A DNA stretch of 64,000 bases from Flavobacterium tagetis (GCF_016735615.1 NZ_JAERSF010000001.1:1178001-1242000), one strand, 5' to 3'. Shown: positions 56,638 to 64,000, counted from the first letter of the stretch. The notes: generated by a model from the sequence alone, not told the origin. Made by a program: numbers and translations.

Positions 56638-58107
56638 ATGCTAAACTTCAAAATGTCAATGCTGTCGCTTCGTACTAGGATTTTCCTGTCGATGATTGTA
56701 TTAATTGTGGTAGCATCTTTTTTATTGGCTTCGATTTCGATTATTCAGTTTAAAACTGAGGCCAAAGAATATCATCAGGAACGTTTAGAACGAAAAGAAA
56801 ATGCGGTAAAAGAGCATATCAATTACGTTCTGGCGACCACAACTTATCCGCTAAAAACTCAGAATTTAGATTTAATTTTTAAAGATAAAATTCATGAGCT
56901 AGCGCAGATTCATAAAATCGAAATCAATATTTATAGTTTGGATGGAAAACTTTTAAAATCATCCAAAGAGTCTTTTGCGGTTGATAAAATTGCACCTCCA
57001 ATTCCAGAATATATTCTTAAACTCGTTCGTTCTTCTATTGAAAAACGTTTTGTAGACATTAAAACAATCGACGGAGTTAAGAACAGATCTTCATACAGTT
57101 TAATTAAAGACGAAAAATTCAAACCGCTCGGAATCCTGAATCTTCCTTATTTAGAAGATGATGGATATTACGATAACGAGTTGAATACTTTTTTGATTCG
57201 TCTGAGTCAGGTTTATTCTTTTATGTTAATCGTGGCTTTCGCGCTAGCGTATTTCCTTTCAACGTACATTACAAAATCACTAAAAACGATTTCTGAAAGA
57301 TTAGAAGAAACCAATCTAGACCAGAAAAACGAGAAGATTGTTTTGGAAGCGAATAGTAAAGAAGTCAATTTCCTGATTACTGCTTATAACGGAATGGTAG
57401 ACAAATTGGAAAAAAGTGCTATCAAACTAGCACAAAGCGAACGTGAAGAAGCTTGGCGCGAAATGGCAAAACAGGTTGCGCACGAAATCAAAAATCCGCT
57501 TACGCCGATGCGTTTGACGGTTCAGAGTTTCCAACGAAAATTTGATCCTTCTGCTCCCGACGTGAAGCAGAAAATGAATGATTACTCTGAAACTTTAATT
57601 CAGCAAATAGATACCATGACGGCAGTGGCTTCGGCATTTTCGAACTTTGCATCGATGCCGGCTCAGCAAAATGAAACTTTGAATGTTGTTGAGGTTGTAG
57701 AATTGGCTTTAGATATTTTCAACGAAGATTATATTTCTTTTGAAAAAGAAGAAGAAGAAATCATTTCTAAAATGGATCGTACGCAATTGATTCGTGTGAT
57801 TACCAATTTGGTTAAAAATGCGACTCAGGCCATTCCAGAAAGTCAGTTTCACAAATCGATTGTGGTTACTGTAAAAAGACAGGATAACAATGTTGAAATC
57901 GCAGTAAAAGACAACGGAATCGGAATCCAAAAACAAGATATAGGAAGAATTTTTGAACCAAAATTTACCACAAAAACCAGTGGTATGGGACTTGGACTCG
58001 GAATTATCAAAAACATTATCGAAAATTACAAAGGAACAATTACCTTTGAGTCAACTTACGGAAAAGGAACTACGTTTACAGTTTCTCTCCCTATCACCAA
58101 CTCATAA
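56638..58107 (+). CDS. NtrY-like membrane sensor histidine kinase
   Basis: 489-residue sensor kinase. An N-terminal helix (about 13-34) and a second helix (about 190-212) bracket a periplasmic sensing region (about 40-185). A HAMP-like linker (about 213-265) follows, then the HisKA domain with phospho-acceptor His282 in VAHEIKNPLTPMRLTVQSFQRKF, and the ATPase domain with the N box (ITNLVKNATQAIPE), G1 box DNGIGI and G2 box GMGLGLGI. The FSNFASMPAQ segment after the H box is typical of NtrY-type kinases. No response regulator gene is adjacent, so its partner is elsewhere. Confidence 0.92.
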   Translation: MLNFKMSMLSLRTRIFLSMIVLIVVASFLLASISIIQFKTEAKEYHQERLERKENAVKEHINYVLATTTYPLKTQNLDLIFKDKIHELAQIHKIEINIYSLDGKLLKSSKESFAVDKIAPPIPEYILKLVRSSIEKRFVDIKTIDGVKNRSSYSLIKDEKFKPLGILNLPYLEDDGYYDNELNTFLIRLSQVYSFMLIVAFALAYFLSTYITKSLKTISERLEETNLDQKNEKIVLEANSKEVNFLITAYNGMVDKLEKSAIKLAQSEREEAWREMAKQVAHEIKNPLTPMRLTVQSFQRKFDPSAPDVKQKMNDYSETLIQQIDTMTAVASAFSNFASMPAQQNETLNVVEVVELALDIFNEDYISFEKEEEEIISKMDRTQLIRVITNLVKNATQAIPESQFHKSIVVTVKRQDNNVEIAVKDNGIGIQKQDIGRIFEPKFTTKTSGMGLGLGIIKNIIENYKGTITFESTYGKGTTFTVSLPITNS

Positions 58108-58119
58108 AAATATAGCGTC

Positions 58120-58902
58120 ATGAATTACGAAAATATCTTAATCTCAATAGAAGAAAAAGTTGCTACAATTACAATTAACAGACCAACCAAATTGAATGCT
58201 TTAAACAAAGCAACGATTAGTGATCTGAGTGATGCTATTCAAGCATTAGCTAAAAATGATGATGTTCGTGTTGTTGTTTTAACCGGAAGCGGAGAAAAAG
58301 CTTTTGTAGCTGGAGCAGATATTTCGGAATTTGCCAATTATACTGTTGTTGAAGGCGCTCAATTAGCTGCTGAAGGGCAGGAATCTTTATTTGATTTTAT
58401 TGAAAATCTTAAAAAACCAGTAATTGCTGCCGTAAATGGTTTCGCTCTTGGGGGCGGATTAGAACTGGCAATGGCTTGTCATTTTAGAATTGCTTCTGAT
58501 AATGCTAAAATGGGACTCCCAGAAGTTACTCTTGGATTAATTCCGGGTTACGGAGGAACACAGCGCTTACCGCAATTAATTGGAAAAGGCCGTGCAATGG
58601 AATTGATTATGACTGCCGCGATGATTACTGCTGAACAAGCAAAAGATTATGGTTTAGTAAATTATGTTGTACCTCAGGAAGAATTACTTTCTTTTACAAA
58701 TGTAATTGCTCAAAAAATCATCAAAAATGCACCATTTGCAATCGGAAAAGCGATAAAAGCCATTAATGCTAATTTTAAAGATGGTAAAAATGGTTTTGAT
58801 ACCGAAATAAAATCATTTGGAGAATGTTTTGGAACTCAAGACTTCAAAGAAGGAACAACAGCTTTCTTAGAAAAACGTAAAGCTGAATTTACAGGGAAAT
58901 AA
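58120..58902 (+). CDS. Enoyl-CoA hydratase/isomerase family protein (crotonase)
   Basis: 260-residue crotonase-fold enzyme, probably hydrating trans-2-enoyl-CoA. The oxyanion and substrate segment AFVAGADISEFANY, the catalytic Glu in AVNGFALGGGLELAMACHFRIAS, the second Glu in MGLPEVTLGLIPGYGGTQRL, and the late KEGTTAFLEKRKAEF are all normal for the family. It starts 12 bases after the kinase gene stop, so it is co-transcribed with it, but a functional link is not evident. Confidence 0.94.
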   Translation: MNYENILISIEEKVATITINRPTKLNALNKATISDLSDAIQALAKNDDVRVVVLTGSGEKAFVAGADISEFANYTVVEGAQLAAEGQESLFDFIENLKKPVIAAVNGFALGGGLELAMACHFRIASDNAKMGLPEVTLGLIPGYGGTQRLPQLIGKGRAMELIMTAAMITAEQAKDYGLVNYVVPQEELLSFTNVIAQKIIKNAPFAIGKAIKAINANFKDGKNGFDTEIKSFGECFGTQDFKEGTTAFLEKRKAEFTGK

Positions 58903-58909
58903 AATTTTC

Positions 58910-59005
58910 TTAACCGCAAAGTTCGCAAGGGATTACGCAAAGGACACAAGGAAATTTAAAAAACTTTGTGAACCTTGCGTAAATCTTTGCGAACTTTGCG
59001 GTTAA
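58910..59005. repeat. Long inverted repeat with ccgcaaagttcgc / gcgaactttgcgg words
   Basis: TTAACCGCAAAGTTCGCAA (58910-58928) is the exact reverse complement of 58987-59005. Outside the 19-bp core the arms continue with similarity (for example ttacgcaa against ttgcgtaa). It separates the crotonase gene and the 133-residue protein gene. Confidence 0.85.
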
Positions 59006-59019
59006 ATAAACACAACAAT

Positions 59020-59421
59020 ATGTCATACGAACCAATATTTGCCCTTTTTTGTGAACGAGTTAAAGAAAGTATCCAAAGCGGAACTTTCGCTAAACTGACT
59101 TTGGCCAAAACGATGGGGGATACAGAACTTAAGAATGTATATTTCAGATTGGTTCTCAATGAAGATAATACATTCTCAATTTCGCTAACTTTTCGATACA
59201 AAACAGAAGAGGTTGAAAGTATTCACACTTTAGATGAAGCCTTATTGATTTTGGGAACACATATCAAAAATCCTTTTCTAACAGCACTTTTGTTTACAAC
59301 AAATGATGATGTAACTTTCAAAGTCAATAAAAAGAATGCAGGAAGTATTATCGAGCAAGCACCGACATTTAAAAATGCTTCTCCGGTTATGCTGGAAATG
59401 ATTGAAAAGGGGATTGTTTAA
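59020..59421 (+). CDS. Uncharacterised small soluble protein, 133 aa
   Basis: Not recognised. ATG 59020 (MSYEPIFALFCERVKESIQSGTF) is preferred over the TTG at 58975, which lies inside the inverted repeat. No signal peptide and no membrane helix; the beta/alpha pattern (NVYFRLVLNEDNTFSISLTFRYKTEEV) and length suggest a small cytosolic protein. It is preceded by the repeat and followed by another hairpin and repeat region before the convergent dtxR-like gene. Confidence 0.65.
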   Translation: MSYEPIFALFCERVKESIQSGTFAKLTLAKTMGDTELKNVYFRLVLNEDNTFSISLTFRYKTEEVESIHTLDEALLILGTHIKNPFLTALLFTTNDDVTFKVNKKNAGSIIEQAPTFKNASPVMLEMIEKGIV

Positions 59422-59431
59422 AGATTAATTT

Positions 59432-59596
59432 AAGTGGCTATGCCACTTATAGAACTTATTTGTCAGGCTGAGCGAAGTCGAAGCCTAAGTTTGCAGAATC
59501 ACTTTGCGGAGCTTCGACTTCGCTCAGCCTGACAAAAAAATCTTGTTCAGACTCCTTAGTGTATCTCTGTGAAGCTTCTTAGCGTATCTCTGCGAA
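59432..59596. repeat. Perfect 24-bp inverted repeat plus flanking small repeats
   Basis: The arms 59461-59484 and 59511-59534 are exact reverse complements over 24 bp; the core word is GAGCGAAGTCGAAGC. A small hairpin (AAGTGGC/GCCACTT, 59432-59448) precedes it, and two near copies of CTTAGTGTATCTCTGTGAA (59555-59573 and 59578-59596) follow. It lies between convergent genes. Confidence 0.85.
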
Positions 59597-59603
59597 ATAA
59601 CCT

Positions 59604-60257
59604 CTAAACCAGCTTCACAAACAAATTAGAAGCAATTTTATTTGAAATAGATAATTCCCTTTCATTCACCTTAATTTTAACCGACAAATCGAAAGATTCT
59701 TTAGAAAGGAATTCAATTTTAGAACCTAAAGCAATTCCTTGTTTATCAAGATATTTCAAAAACTCTGATGAAGTATCTTTTACACCAACACAAACACCAG
59801 TTTGATTTTCTTCCAATTCAGATAAAAGCTGTTTTTCAATTTTAATGATTCGCCCATTTGCATCTGGAATTGGATCACCATGCGGATCTTCAGTAGGATT
59901 TCCTAGAAAATCATCCAAACGATTAATCAGTTGCTCCGATTTGATATGTTCCAATTGTTCTGCAATATCATGAACCTCATCCCAGCTGAAATTTAGTTTT
60001 TCAACCAGAAATACTTCCCAAAGACGATGTTTTCTAACAATCATTTTAGCAGCCAATTTTCCGTTTTCGGTTAACGAAACCCCTTGGTATTTTTTATAAT
60101 TCACTAAATCTTTCTCTGCCAGCTTTTTAAGCATATCGGTTACAGAGGAAGCTTTCGTTTCCATAATTTCGGCAATGGCATTCGTGCTAACTTCTGTTTC
60201 TGATGCAGCAGTCAGATGATAAATCGATTTTAGGTAGTTTTCTTCTGAAAAGGTCAT
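59604..60257 (-). CDS. DtxR/MntR-family metal-dependent repressor
   Basis: 217-residue regulator of the DtxR/IdeR/MntR family. Order: winged helix-turn-helix at about 1-65 (TNAIAEIMETKASSVTDMLKKLAEKDLVNYKKYQGVSLTENG), metal-binding and dimerisation domain at about 66-140 (His-rich HDIAEQLEHIKSEQLINRLDDFLGNPTEDPHGDPIPD), and a C-terminal SH3-like/FeoA-like domain at about 150-217. Being next to an Nramp metal transporter on the same strand, it probably represses metal uptake in Mn/Fe excess. Confidence 0.93.
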   Translation of the reverse strand: MTFSEENYLKSIYHLTAASETEVSTNAIAEIMETKASSVTDMLKKLAEKDLVNYKKYQGVSLTENGKLAAKMIVRKHRLWEVFLVEKLNFSWDEVHDIAEQLEHIKSEQLINRLDDFLGNPTEDPHGDPIPDANGRIIKIEKQLLSELEENQTGVCVGVKDTSSEFLKYLDKQGIALGSKIEFLSKESFDLSVKIKVNERELSISNKIASNLFVKLV

Positions 60258-60263
60258 TTCTTT

Positions 60264-60360
60264 TGAGGTTCTAAGGTTCTAAGGGGCTGAGGTTCTAAGG
60301 TTTCTTTTAGGCTTTTTAATAAAAAGCTTAGAATCTTAGTAGCTTAGCATCTTAGAAACT
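60264..60360. repeat. Imperfect inverted repeat of ttctaagg / cttagaa words (copy 2 of dispersed repeat)
   Basis: The left arm contains several ttctaagg units and the right arm cttagaatcttag-type units. 60331-60360 matches 26361-26390 at 26 of 30 positions. It fills the gap between mntH and the dtxR-like gene. Confidence 0.65.
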
Positions 60361-62229
60361 TTATTTAACAATCAACAAAGGTATTGAAATTTTATGTCTC
60401 AATTTATCTACCGTTGTACCGAAAAGAATATCTTTTAGGCCAGTGTGGCCGTGGGTTCCCATTACGAGAATATCAAAAGTACCGCTATTGATGATTTCTG
60501 GAATTGTTTTGTTTGGTTTTCCAAAACCAAGTTCTGTTTCAATGCTAAATCCTTTTTCTGAAAGCATTTCCTTGTATTCTAAAAGCAATTTTTCATCAAT
60601 CGTAGTTTCATGATCGTGAATATGAATTCCATACATCAAAGCGCCGACGGTTTCAACAATATGAATAAGCGTGTATTTGGCATCCATTCCGCCCAATTCA
60701 ATGGCGTGATTAAGAGCCGCTTCATCGGCATTCGAAAAATCAACAGAAACTGCAATGTTTTTTACTTCGTGAGTTTTCTTTTGGGCAAAATGAAGTTTTA
60801 GATTGTGCGGTGAATGATTGATGGTTTTTGCTTTGAATTTGGCAATAAAAGGTTTGAAAACAATGTATAACAATAAAGCTGAGAATCCGAAAGCAAGCGG
60901 AACAACCGTAAGCCAAAGAACCATCGGATGATCTGAACTTGCTAGCCACGAGGTGATTTCGTCATAAACCAATTTCGCATTCAGAGAAACAATGATAGAG
61001 GCAATGATCCAAGAAACAACTTGAGTGGTTTTCGAAATATGAAAACCGTTCATTTTAGATTTATCACTCACAAAATGGATTAGCGGAATAATAGCAAACC
61101 CTAATTGTAAACTCAAAATAACCTGACTTAGAATTAGCAATTTCCCTGTTACACTTTCGCCATAAATTAAAATCACGATCACGGCAGGAATAATAGCAAT
61201 CAAACGGGTTATAATTCTACGAACCCAAGGCTGAATTCTGAAATGAAGATAACCTTCCATTACAATTTGTCCGGCAAGCGTGCCAGTTACGGTCGAACTT
61301 TGTCCAGCAGCAATTAAAGCGACAGCAAATAAAATAGGCGCCCATTTCGTTCCTAACAATGGTTCAAGAAATTGGTGTGCGTCCTGAATTTCGGCAACTT
61401 CAAACATTCCGTTTTTATGGAAAGTTGCTGCAGCAAGAATTAAAATCGCAGCATTTACAAAGAAAGCTAGATTTAAAGCAATCGTAGAATCGATCAAATT
61501 GTATTTTAAGGCTTGTTTGATTCCTGCTGGAGTTCTATCAAATTTTCGTGTTTGCACTAAAGACGAATGCAAATACAAGTTATGCGGCATTACAGTTGCT
61601 CCGATAATTCCGATAGCAATATATAAAGCAGCTGAATTTGGAATTGAAGGAATAAGTCCTGCTAAAACTTTGTGCACTTCTGGTTCTGCAAAAATCATTT
61701 CGAAGATAAAAGAGAACCCAATAATCGCCACTAAAGCAATAATGAAGGCTTCCATCTTACGAATTCCTTTATTGATCAGGAAAAGCAGTAAAAAGGTGTC
61801 TAAAACGGTAATTAGAACAGCTTCGAGCAACGGAATCCCGAAAAGCAGATTAATTCCGATCGCCATTCCGAGAACTTCTGCTAAATCGCAGGCCGCAATT
61901 GCTATTTCGGCAAGGAAATATAAAATGTAGTTGATGTATTTGGAATAGGTTTCTCGAGAAGCTTGTGCGAGGTCGCGTTGCGTAACAATTCCGAGGCGAG
62001 CGCTTAAACTCTGCAAAAGCAAAGCCATTAAATTACTCATCAATAAAACCCAGACTAAAGTGTATCCGAATTGGCTTCCGCCGGCAATATCAGTCGCCCA
62101 GTTTCCTGGATCCATGTAGCCGACACTTACAAGATAAGCGGGGCCTAAGAAGGCTAAAATTTTTCTAAAACCCTTTTTTTTATTTTCTGTAGAAACCGAT
62201 TCGTGGACTTCTTCTAAAGATTTGGTCAT
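60361..62229 (-). CDS. mntH: Nramp-family divalent metal transporter fused to a universal stress protein domain
   Basis: 622-residue fusion. The N-terminal 470 residues are an Nramp (MntH) H+-coupled Mn/Fe transporter with about 11 helices; the metal-site motifs DPGNWATDIAGG in helix 1 and MPHNLYLHSSLVQT in helix 6 are intact. From about residue 483 there is a complete UspA domain (VKNIAVSVDFSNADEAALNHAIEL, GTFDILVMGTHGHTGLKDILFGTTVDKL, PLLIVK), with the G-x2-G nucleotide motif of ATP-binding members. The cytosolic Usp part may sense nucleotide or stress state. The promoter region has a palindromic operator candidate, fitting control by the neighbouring DtxR-like protein. Confidence 0.94.
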   Translation of the reverse strand: MTKSLEEVHESVSTENKKKGFRKILAFLGPAYLVSVGYMDPGNWATDIAGGSQFGYTLVWVLLMSNLMALLLQSLSARLGIVTQRDLAQASRETYSKYINYILYFLAEIAIAACDLAEVLGMAIGINLLFGIPLLEAVLITVLDTFLLLFLINKGIRKMEAFIIALVAIIGFSFIFEMIFAEPEVHKVLAGLIPSIPNSAALYIAIGIIGATVMPHNLYLHSSLVQTRKFDRTPAGIKQALKYNLIDSTIALNLAFFVNAAILILAAATFHKNGMFEVAEIQDAHQFLEPLLGTKWAPILFAVALIAAGQSSTVTGTLAGQIVMEGYLHFRIQPWVRRIITRLIAIIPAVIVILIYGESVTGKLLILSQVILSLQLGFAIIPLIHFVSDKSKMNGFHISKTTQVVSWIIASIIVSLNAKLVYDEITSWLASSDHPMVLWLTVVPLAFGFSALLLYIVFKPFIAKFKAKTINHSPHNLKLHFAQKKTHEVKNIAVSVDFSNADEAALNHAIELGGMDAKYTLIHIVETVGALMYGIHIHDHETTIDEKLLLEYKEMLSEKGFSIETELGFGKPNKTIPEIINSGTFDILVMGTHGHTGLKDILFGTTVDKLRHKISIPLLIVK

Positions 62230-62248
62230 TGTAAAAGTATTGTTTTCA

Positions 62249-62256
62249 CAAATATA
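62249..62256 (-). promoter_or_regulatory. Candidate -7 promoter box for mntH
   Basis: TATATTTG on the minus strand fits TAnnTTTG, 19 bases before the ATG, with TTG (62279-62281) upstream at a 22-base spacing. Confidence 0.6.
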
Positions 62257-62284
62257 GAGAAAAATTATATTCGCGAAACAATAT

Positions 62285-62302
62285 TTTTAGACGAGTCTAA
62301 AA
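62285..62302. promoter_or_regulatory. Palindromic operator candidate before mntH
   Basis: TTTTAGACGAGTCTAAAA is a palindrome with 8-bp perfect arms and a 2-base centre. It sits just upstream of the mntH -33 region and abuts the fur stop codon. A 2-base loop cannot form a normal terminator hairpin, so a dimeric regulator site is the better reading. Its form resembles DtxR/MntR-type boxes. Confidence 0.6.
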
Positions 62303-62303
62303 G

Positions 62304-62696
62304 TTAAATGTTAGAATTTAAACAATTCGGGCATAATCCAGATAACGTAAAATTGATTTCGTTCACTTTGTAATTGTGCGGCATAATGTAACTTGGCTTA
62401 ACTGTTTCAAGGCATGTAATCTCATGACAATTCTCACAGCTAAAATGCGCATGATTGTGAATATGCACGCGCTGATGCGAATGGTTGCATTTGGCATACT
62501 TTACCGTTCCGTCAAGATTCGAAATTTTATGAATGACATCTTCATTAATCAAACGGTCCAAAATTCTGTAAATAGTAACGCGATCGCACAAATCATTTAA
62601 TTGTTTCTGAATTTCGGTATGCGAAAGAGCCGTTTTAGATTTTTCAAACACCTCTAAAACAGCCGTCTTTGCTGCGGTATTACGTGTAGTTTTCAT
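62304..62696 (-). CDS. Fur-family metalloregulator
   Basis: 130-residue Fur/Zur-type regulator. N-terminal winged helix (about 1-75: KTALSHTEIQKQLNDLCDRVTIYRILDRLINEDVIHKI), then the His/Cys metal region (CNHSHQRVHIHNHAHFSCENCHEITCLET) and a second structural zinc pair in GLCPNCLNSN. It is shorter than E. coli Fur and lacks the far C-terminal tail. Which metal it senses (Zn, Fe) cannot be told from sequence. It is divergent from merC, with two palindromes between them. Confidence 0.9.
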   Translation of the reverse strand: MKTTRNTAAKTAVLEVFEKSKTALSHTEIQKQLNDLCDRVTIYRILDRLINEDVIHKISNLDGTVKYAKCNHSHQRVHIHNHAHFSCENCHEITCLETVKPSYIMPHNYKVNEINFTLSGLCPNCLNSNI

Positions 62697-62720
62697 TTTT
62701 TACGAAATTAAAATTTAAAC

Positions 62721-62735
62721 GCAACAATGTTGCAA
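62721..62735. promoter_or_regulatory. Fur-type operator candidate 1 (GCAACAATGTTGC)
   Basis: Near-perfect palindrome, 13-15 bases, between fur and merC, with the candidate merC -33 TTG (62730-62732) inside it. Confidence 0.5.
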
Positions 62736-62749
62736 TTGATAAAATTGTA

Positions 62750-62757
62750 TATATTTG
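62750..62757 (+). promoter_or_regulatory. Candidate -7 promoter box for merC
   Basis: TATATTTG fits TAnnTTTG; TTG at 62730-62732 is at a 17-base spacing. The ATG follows at 62790. Confidence 0.6.
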
Positions 62758-62770
62758 CAACAAAATTGCA
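62755..62770. promoter_or_regulatory. Fur-type operator candidate 2 (TGCAACAAAATTGCA)
   Basis: Second inverted repeat with TGCAA/TTGCA arms and a 5-base centre, overlapping the -7 box and the start-site region of merC. It shares the TTGCAACA half with candidate 1, as expected for one regulator binding both. Confidence 0.5.
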
Positions 62771-62789
62771 TTAAGCAAATGTACATGAA

Positions 62790-63143
62790 ATGAAGAAAAT
62801 AAGCACATCCTTTTACGATATTTTAGGAATTTCAAGCGCGACCATCTGTTTGGTTCACTGCTTGATTTTTCCTCTTTTGACAATCCTTCCATTAGGACTG
62901 AGTCACAATCCAATTATAGATTTACTATTTGCTTCGATAGGTTTATTTGCAATTCTCAAAATTATAAAAAAATCAGCTCTTTTGGTATCGTCCATTTTAG
63001 TTGTTTCAATGGCACTTATTTGGATTAGTGTTTTGACAGAACTTTTATTAGACATTCATTTAGATTTGATTTATTTCGGAGGATTCGGAATGATCATCGG
63101 GCATTTGATCAATTACAAATTACATAGAAATCAAAATCATTAA
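62790..63143 (+). CDS. MerC-domain membrane protein
   Basis: 117-residue inner-membrane protein with four helices and the MerC-family pattern (SATICLVHCLIFPLLTILPLG, containing two Cys and a His, with the conserved HC before a Phe-Pro motif). MerC proteins carry Hg(II) in mercury operons, but there are no mer genes here. Divergence from a Fur-type regulator suggests a role in essential-metal handling such as zinc. This is inference. Confidence 0.8.
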   Translation: MKKISTSFYDILGISSATICLVHCLIFPLLTILPLGLSHNPIIDLLFASIGLFAILKIIKKSALLVSSILVVSMALIWISVLTELLLDIHLDLIYFGGFGMIIGHLINYKLHRNQNH

Positions 63144-63153
63144 AAATAGAAAG

Positions 63154-64000
63154 ATGGAACAGAAGCATTTTGAAGTGATTATCATTGGGGGCAGCTACAG
63201 CGGATTGTCTGCAACAATGAGTTTAGGACGCTCTTTGCGTCAGGTTTTAGTTATCGACAGCGGTCTGCCATGTAACAGACAAACACCGCATTCTCATAAT
63301 TTTATTACGCAGGACGGTGAAAAGCCAGCGGTTATTTCGGCGAAAGCCAAATTGCAAGTAGACATTTATAAAACGGTTCAATTCTATAACGGACTTGCTG
63401 TGAAAGCGCTTAAAACAGAAAACGGTTTCGAAATTACAACCGAATCTGGAGCTGTTTTTACTTCAAGAAAAGTATTGTTTGCAACGGGAGTTAAAGATTT
63501 ACTGCCAGAAATTGAAGGTTTTGCTGCCTGTTGGGGAATTTCGGTTTTGCATTGTCCGTATTGTCATGGTTATGAAGTTAAAAACGAAAAAACGGCGATT
63601 ATAGCCAATGGAGAAATGGGATTTGAATATGCCAAACTAATTTCCAATTGGACAAAAGACTTAAGATTGTGTACCAACGGAAAATTGGAATTGACTTCAG
63701 AACAAACTGAAATACTCAAAAAGAATGGAATTCAGATTTTTGAACAAGAAATAGATTCTTTTGAGCATAATGCAGGTTATATTAAAAACATCATTTTTAA
63801 GAACGGAGAAAAAGTTGAGGTAAAAGCGATTTATGCCAAACCACCTTTTGAACAGCATTGTCCAATACCTGAAGTTTTGGGATGTGATATTAGCGAACAA
63901 GGATTGCTGAAAGTAGATGCGATGCAAAAAACAAATATCAAAAGCGTTTTTGCAAGTGGAGATTGTACAACTCAAATGCGATCAGTGGCAATTGCAGTTT
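63154..64000 (+). CDS. Thioredoxin-reductase-like FAD/NAD(P) oxidoreductase, N-terminal part (3' end outside window)
   Basis: Starts at ATG 63154, 10 bases after merC, and runs off the window; about 282 residues are visible. FAD-binding segment IIIGGSYSGLSATMSLG at the N-terminus, then a redox-active-looking CPYC motif in ISVLHCPYCHGYEVKN as in thioredoxin reductases, and the late SVFASGDCT FAD-binding segment. This is a low-molecular-weight TrxR-type oxidoreductase; the electron acceptor is not known. It is probably co-transcribed with merC. Confidence 0.88.
   Translation, partial: MEQKHFEVIIIGGSYSGLSATMSLGRSLRQVLVIDSGLPCNRQTPHSHNFITQDGEKPAVISAKAKLQVDIYKTVQFYNGLAVKALKTENGFEITTESGAVFTSRKVLFATGVKDLLPEIEGFAACWGISVLHCPYCHGYEVKNEKTAIIANGEMGFEYAKLISNWTKDLRLCTNGKLELTSEQTEILKKNGIQIFEQEIDSFEHNAGYIKNIIFKNGEKVEVKAIYAKPPFEQHCPIPEVLGCDISEQGLLKVDAMQKTNIKSVFASGDCTTQMRSVAIAV

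Noticed and set aside
58975..59019. TTG start for the 133-residue protein
   Set aside because: It lies inside the inverted repeat and adds a basic peptide encoded by repeat DNA.
61499..61930. Plus-strand open frame (143 codons) antisense to mntH
   Set aside because: It is a mirror of the membrane helices of a clear Nramp gene; no other evidence supports it.
62285..62302. Terminator of the fur gene
   Set aside because: The 2-base centre is too small for a hairpin loop; an operator fits better.

Overview
The window is AT-rich chromosomal DNA of a member of the Bacteroidota, most likely a Flavobacterium close to F. johnsoniae. The evidence is the sprD-sprB-sprF gliding-motility/type IX secretion locus, Bacteroidota-type promoters (-7 box TAnnTTTG) with little Shine-Dalgarno signal, many lipoproteins with a Cys signal followed by Lys or Ser, HemJ in place of HemG/HemY, and typical flavobacterial families (DUF4837, DUF4421, an Nramp-Usp fusion). 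No tRNA, rRNA, CRISPR array, transposase, prophage or integrase gene was seen, and no gene-free stretch exceeds 300 bases.

Layout. (1) 1-20.7 kb: the 3' part of a coiled-coil SprD-like gene, a 16.3-kb gene for the giant SprB surface adhesin, and sprF. (2) 20.8-26.3 kb, plus strand: pgk, an MltD-like LysM transglycosylase, two lipoproteins and an ElaA-type acetyltransferase. (3) 26.4-30.1 kb, minus strand: an OmpA-like protein, a C-terminal processing protease, a DUF4349 lipoprotein and rnpA. (4) 30.3-32.9 kb, plus strand: PlsC, an acyl-ACP desaturase and an HD phosphohydrolase. (5) 33.0-37.7 kb, minus strand: an S33-type hydrolase flanked by two paralogous 39-40 residue membrane microproteins, then feoA-feoB with a Cys-rich FeoB-associated microprotein, then a SCO1 protein. 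(6) 38-46.2 kb: an M13 peptidase, a c-type cytochrome lipoprotein with hemB, two uncharacterised exported proteins, class I aldolase and a DUF4421 protein. (7) 46.4-56.6 kb: heme biosynthesis (hemF, hemE, hemD, hemC, hemA on minus; an AraC regulator, hemH and hemJ on plus). (8) 56.6-59.4 kb: an NtrY-like histidine kinase, a crotonase and a small unknown protein. (9) 59.6-64.0 kb: metal homeostasis (DtxR/MntR regulator, Nramp-Usp fusion, Fur-family regulator, MerC-domain protein) and a truncated thioredoxin-reductase-like gene.

How the genes work together. Regions 5, 7 and 9 form an iron/manganese/heme theme: Fe(II) import by FeoAB, an almost complete heme route (hemA, B, C, D, E, F, J, H; only hemL is not here), and two metalloregulators next to the transporters they probably control, with visible palindromic operator candidates. 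Region 1 is the adhesin and outer-membrane module of gliding, exported by type IX secretion.

The most notable observations are: a seven-module higher-order super-repeat in SprB (period about 1.76-1.97 kb, about six cycles) with a non-repeat beta-rich insert near its N-terminus; two paralogous membrane microproteins flanking a hydrolase gene, with a 23-bp inverted repeat between them; candidate operators for mntH and for fur/merC; and many gene-border inverted repeats of different sequence families. I found no clear defence system or other wholly new multi-gene system.
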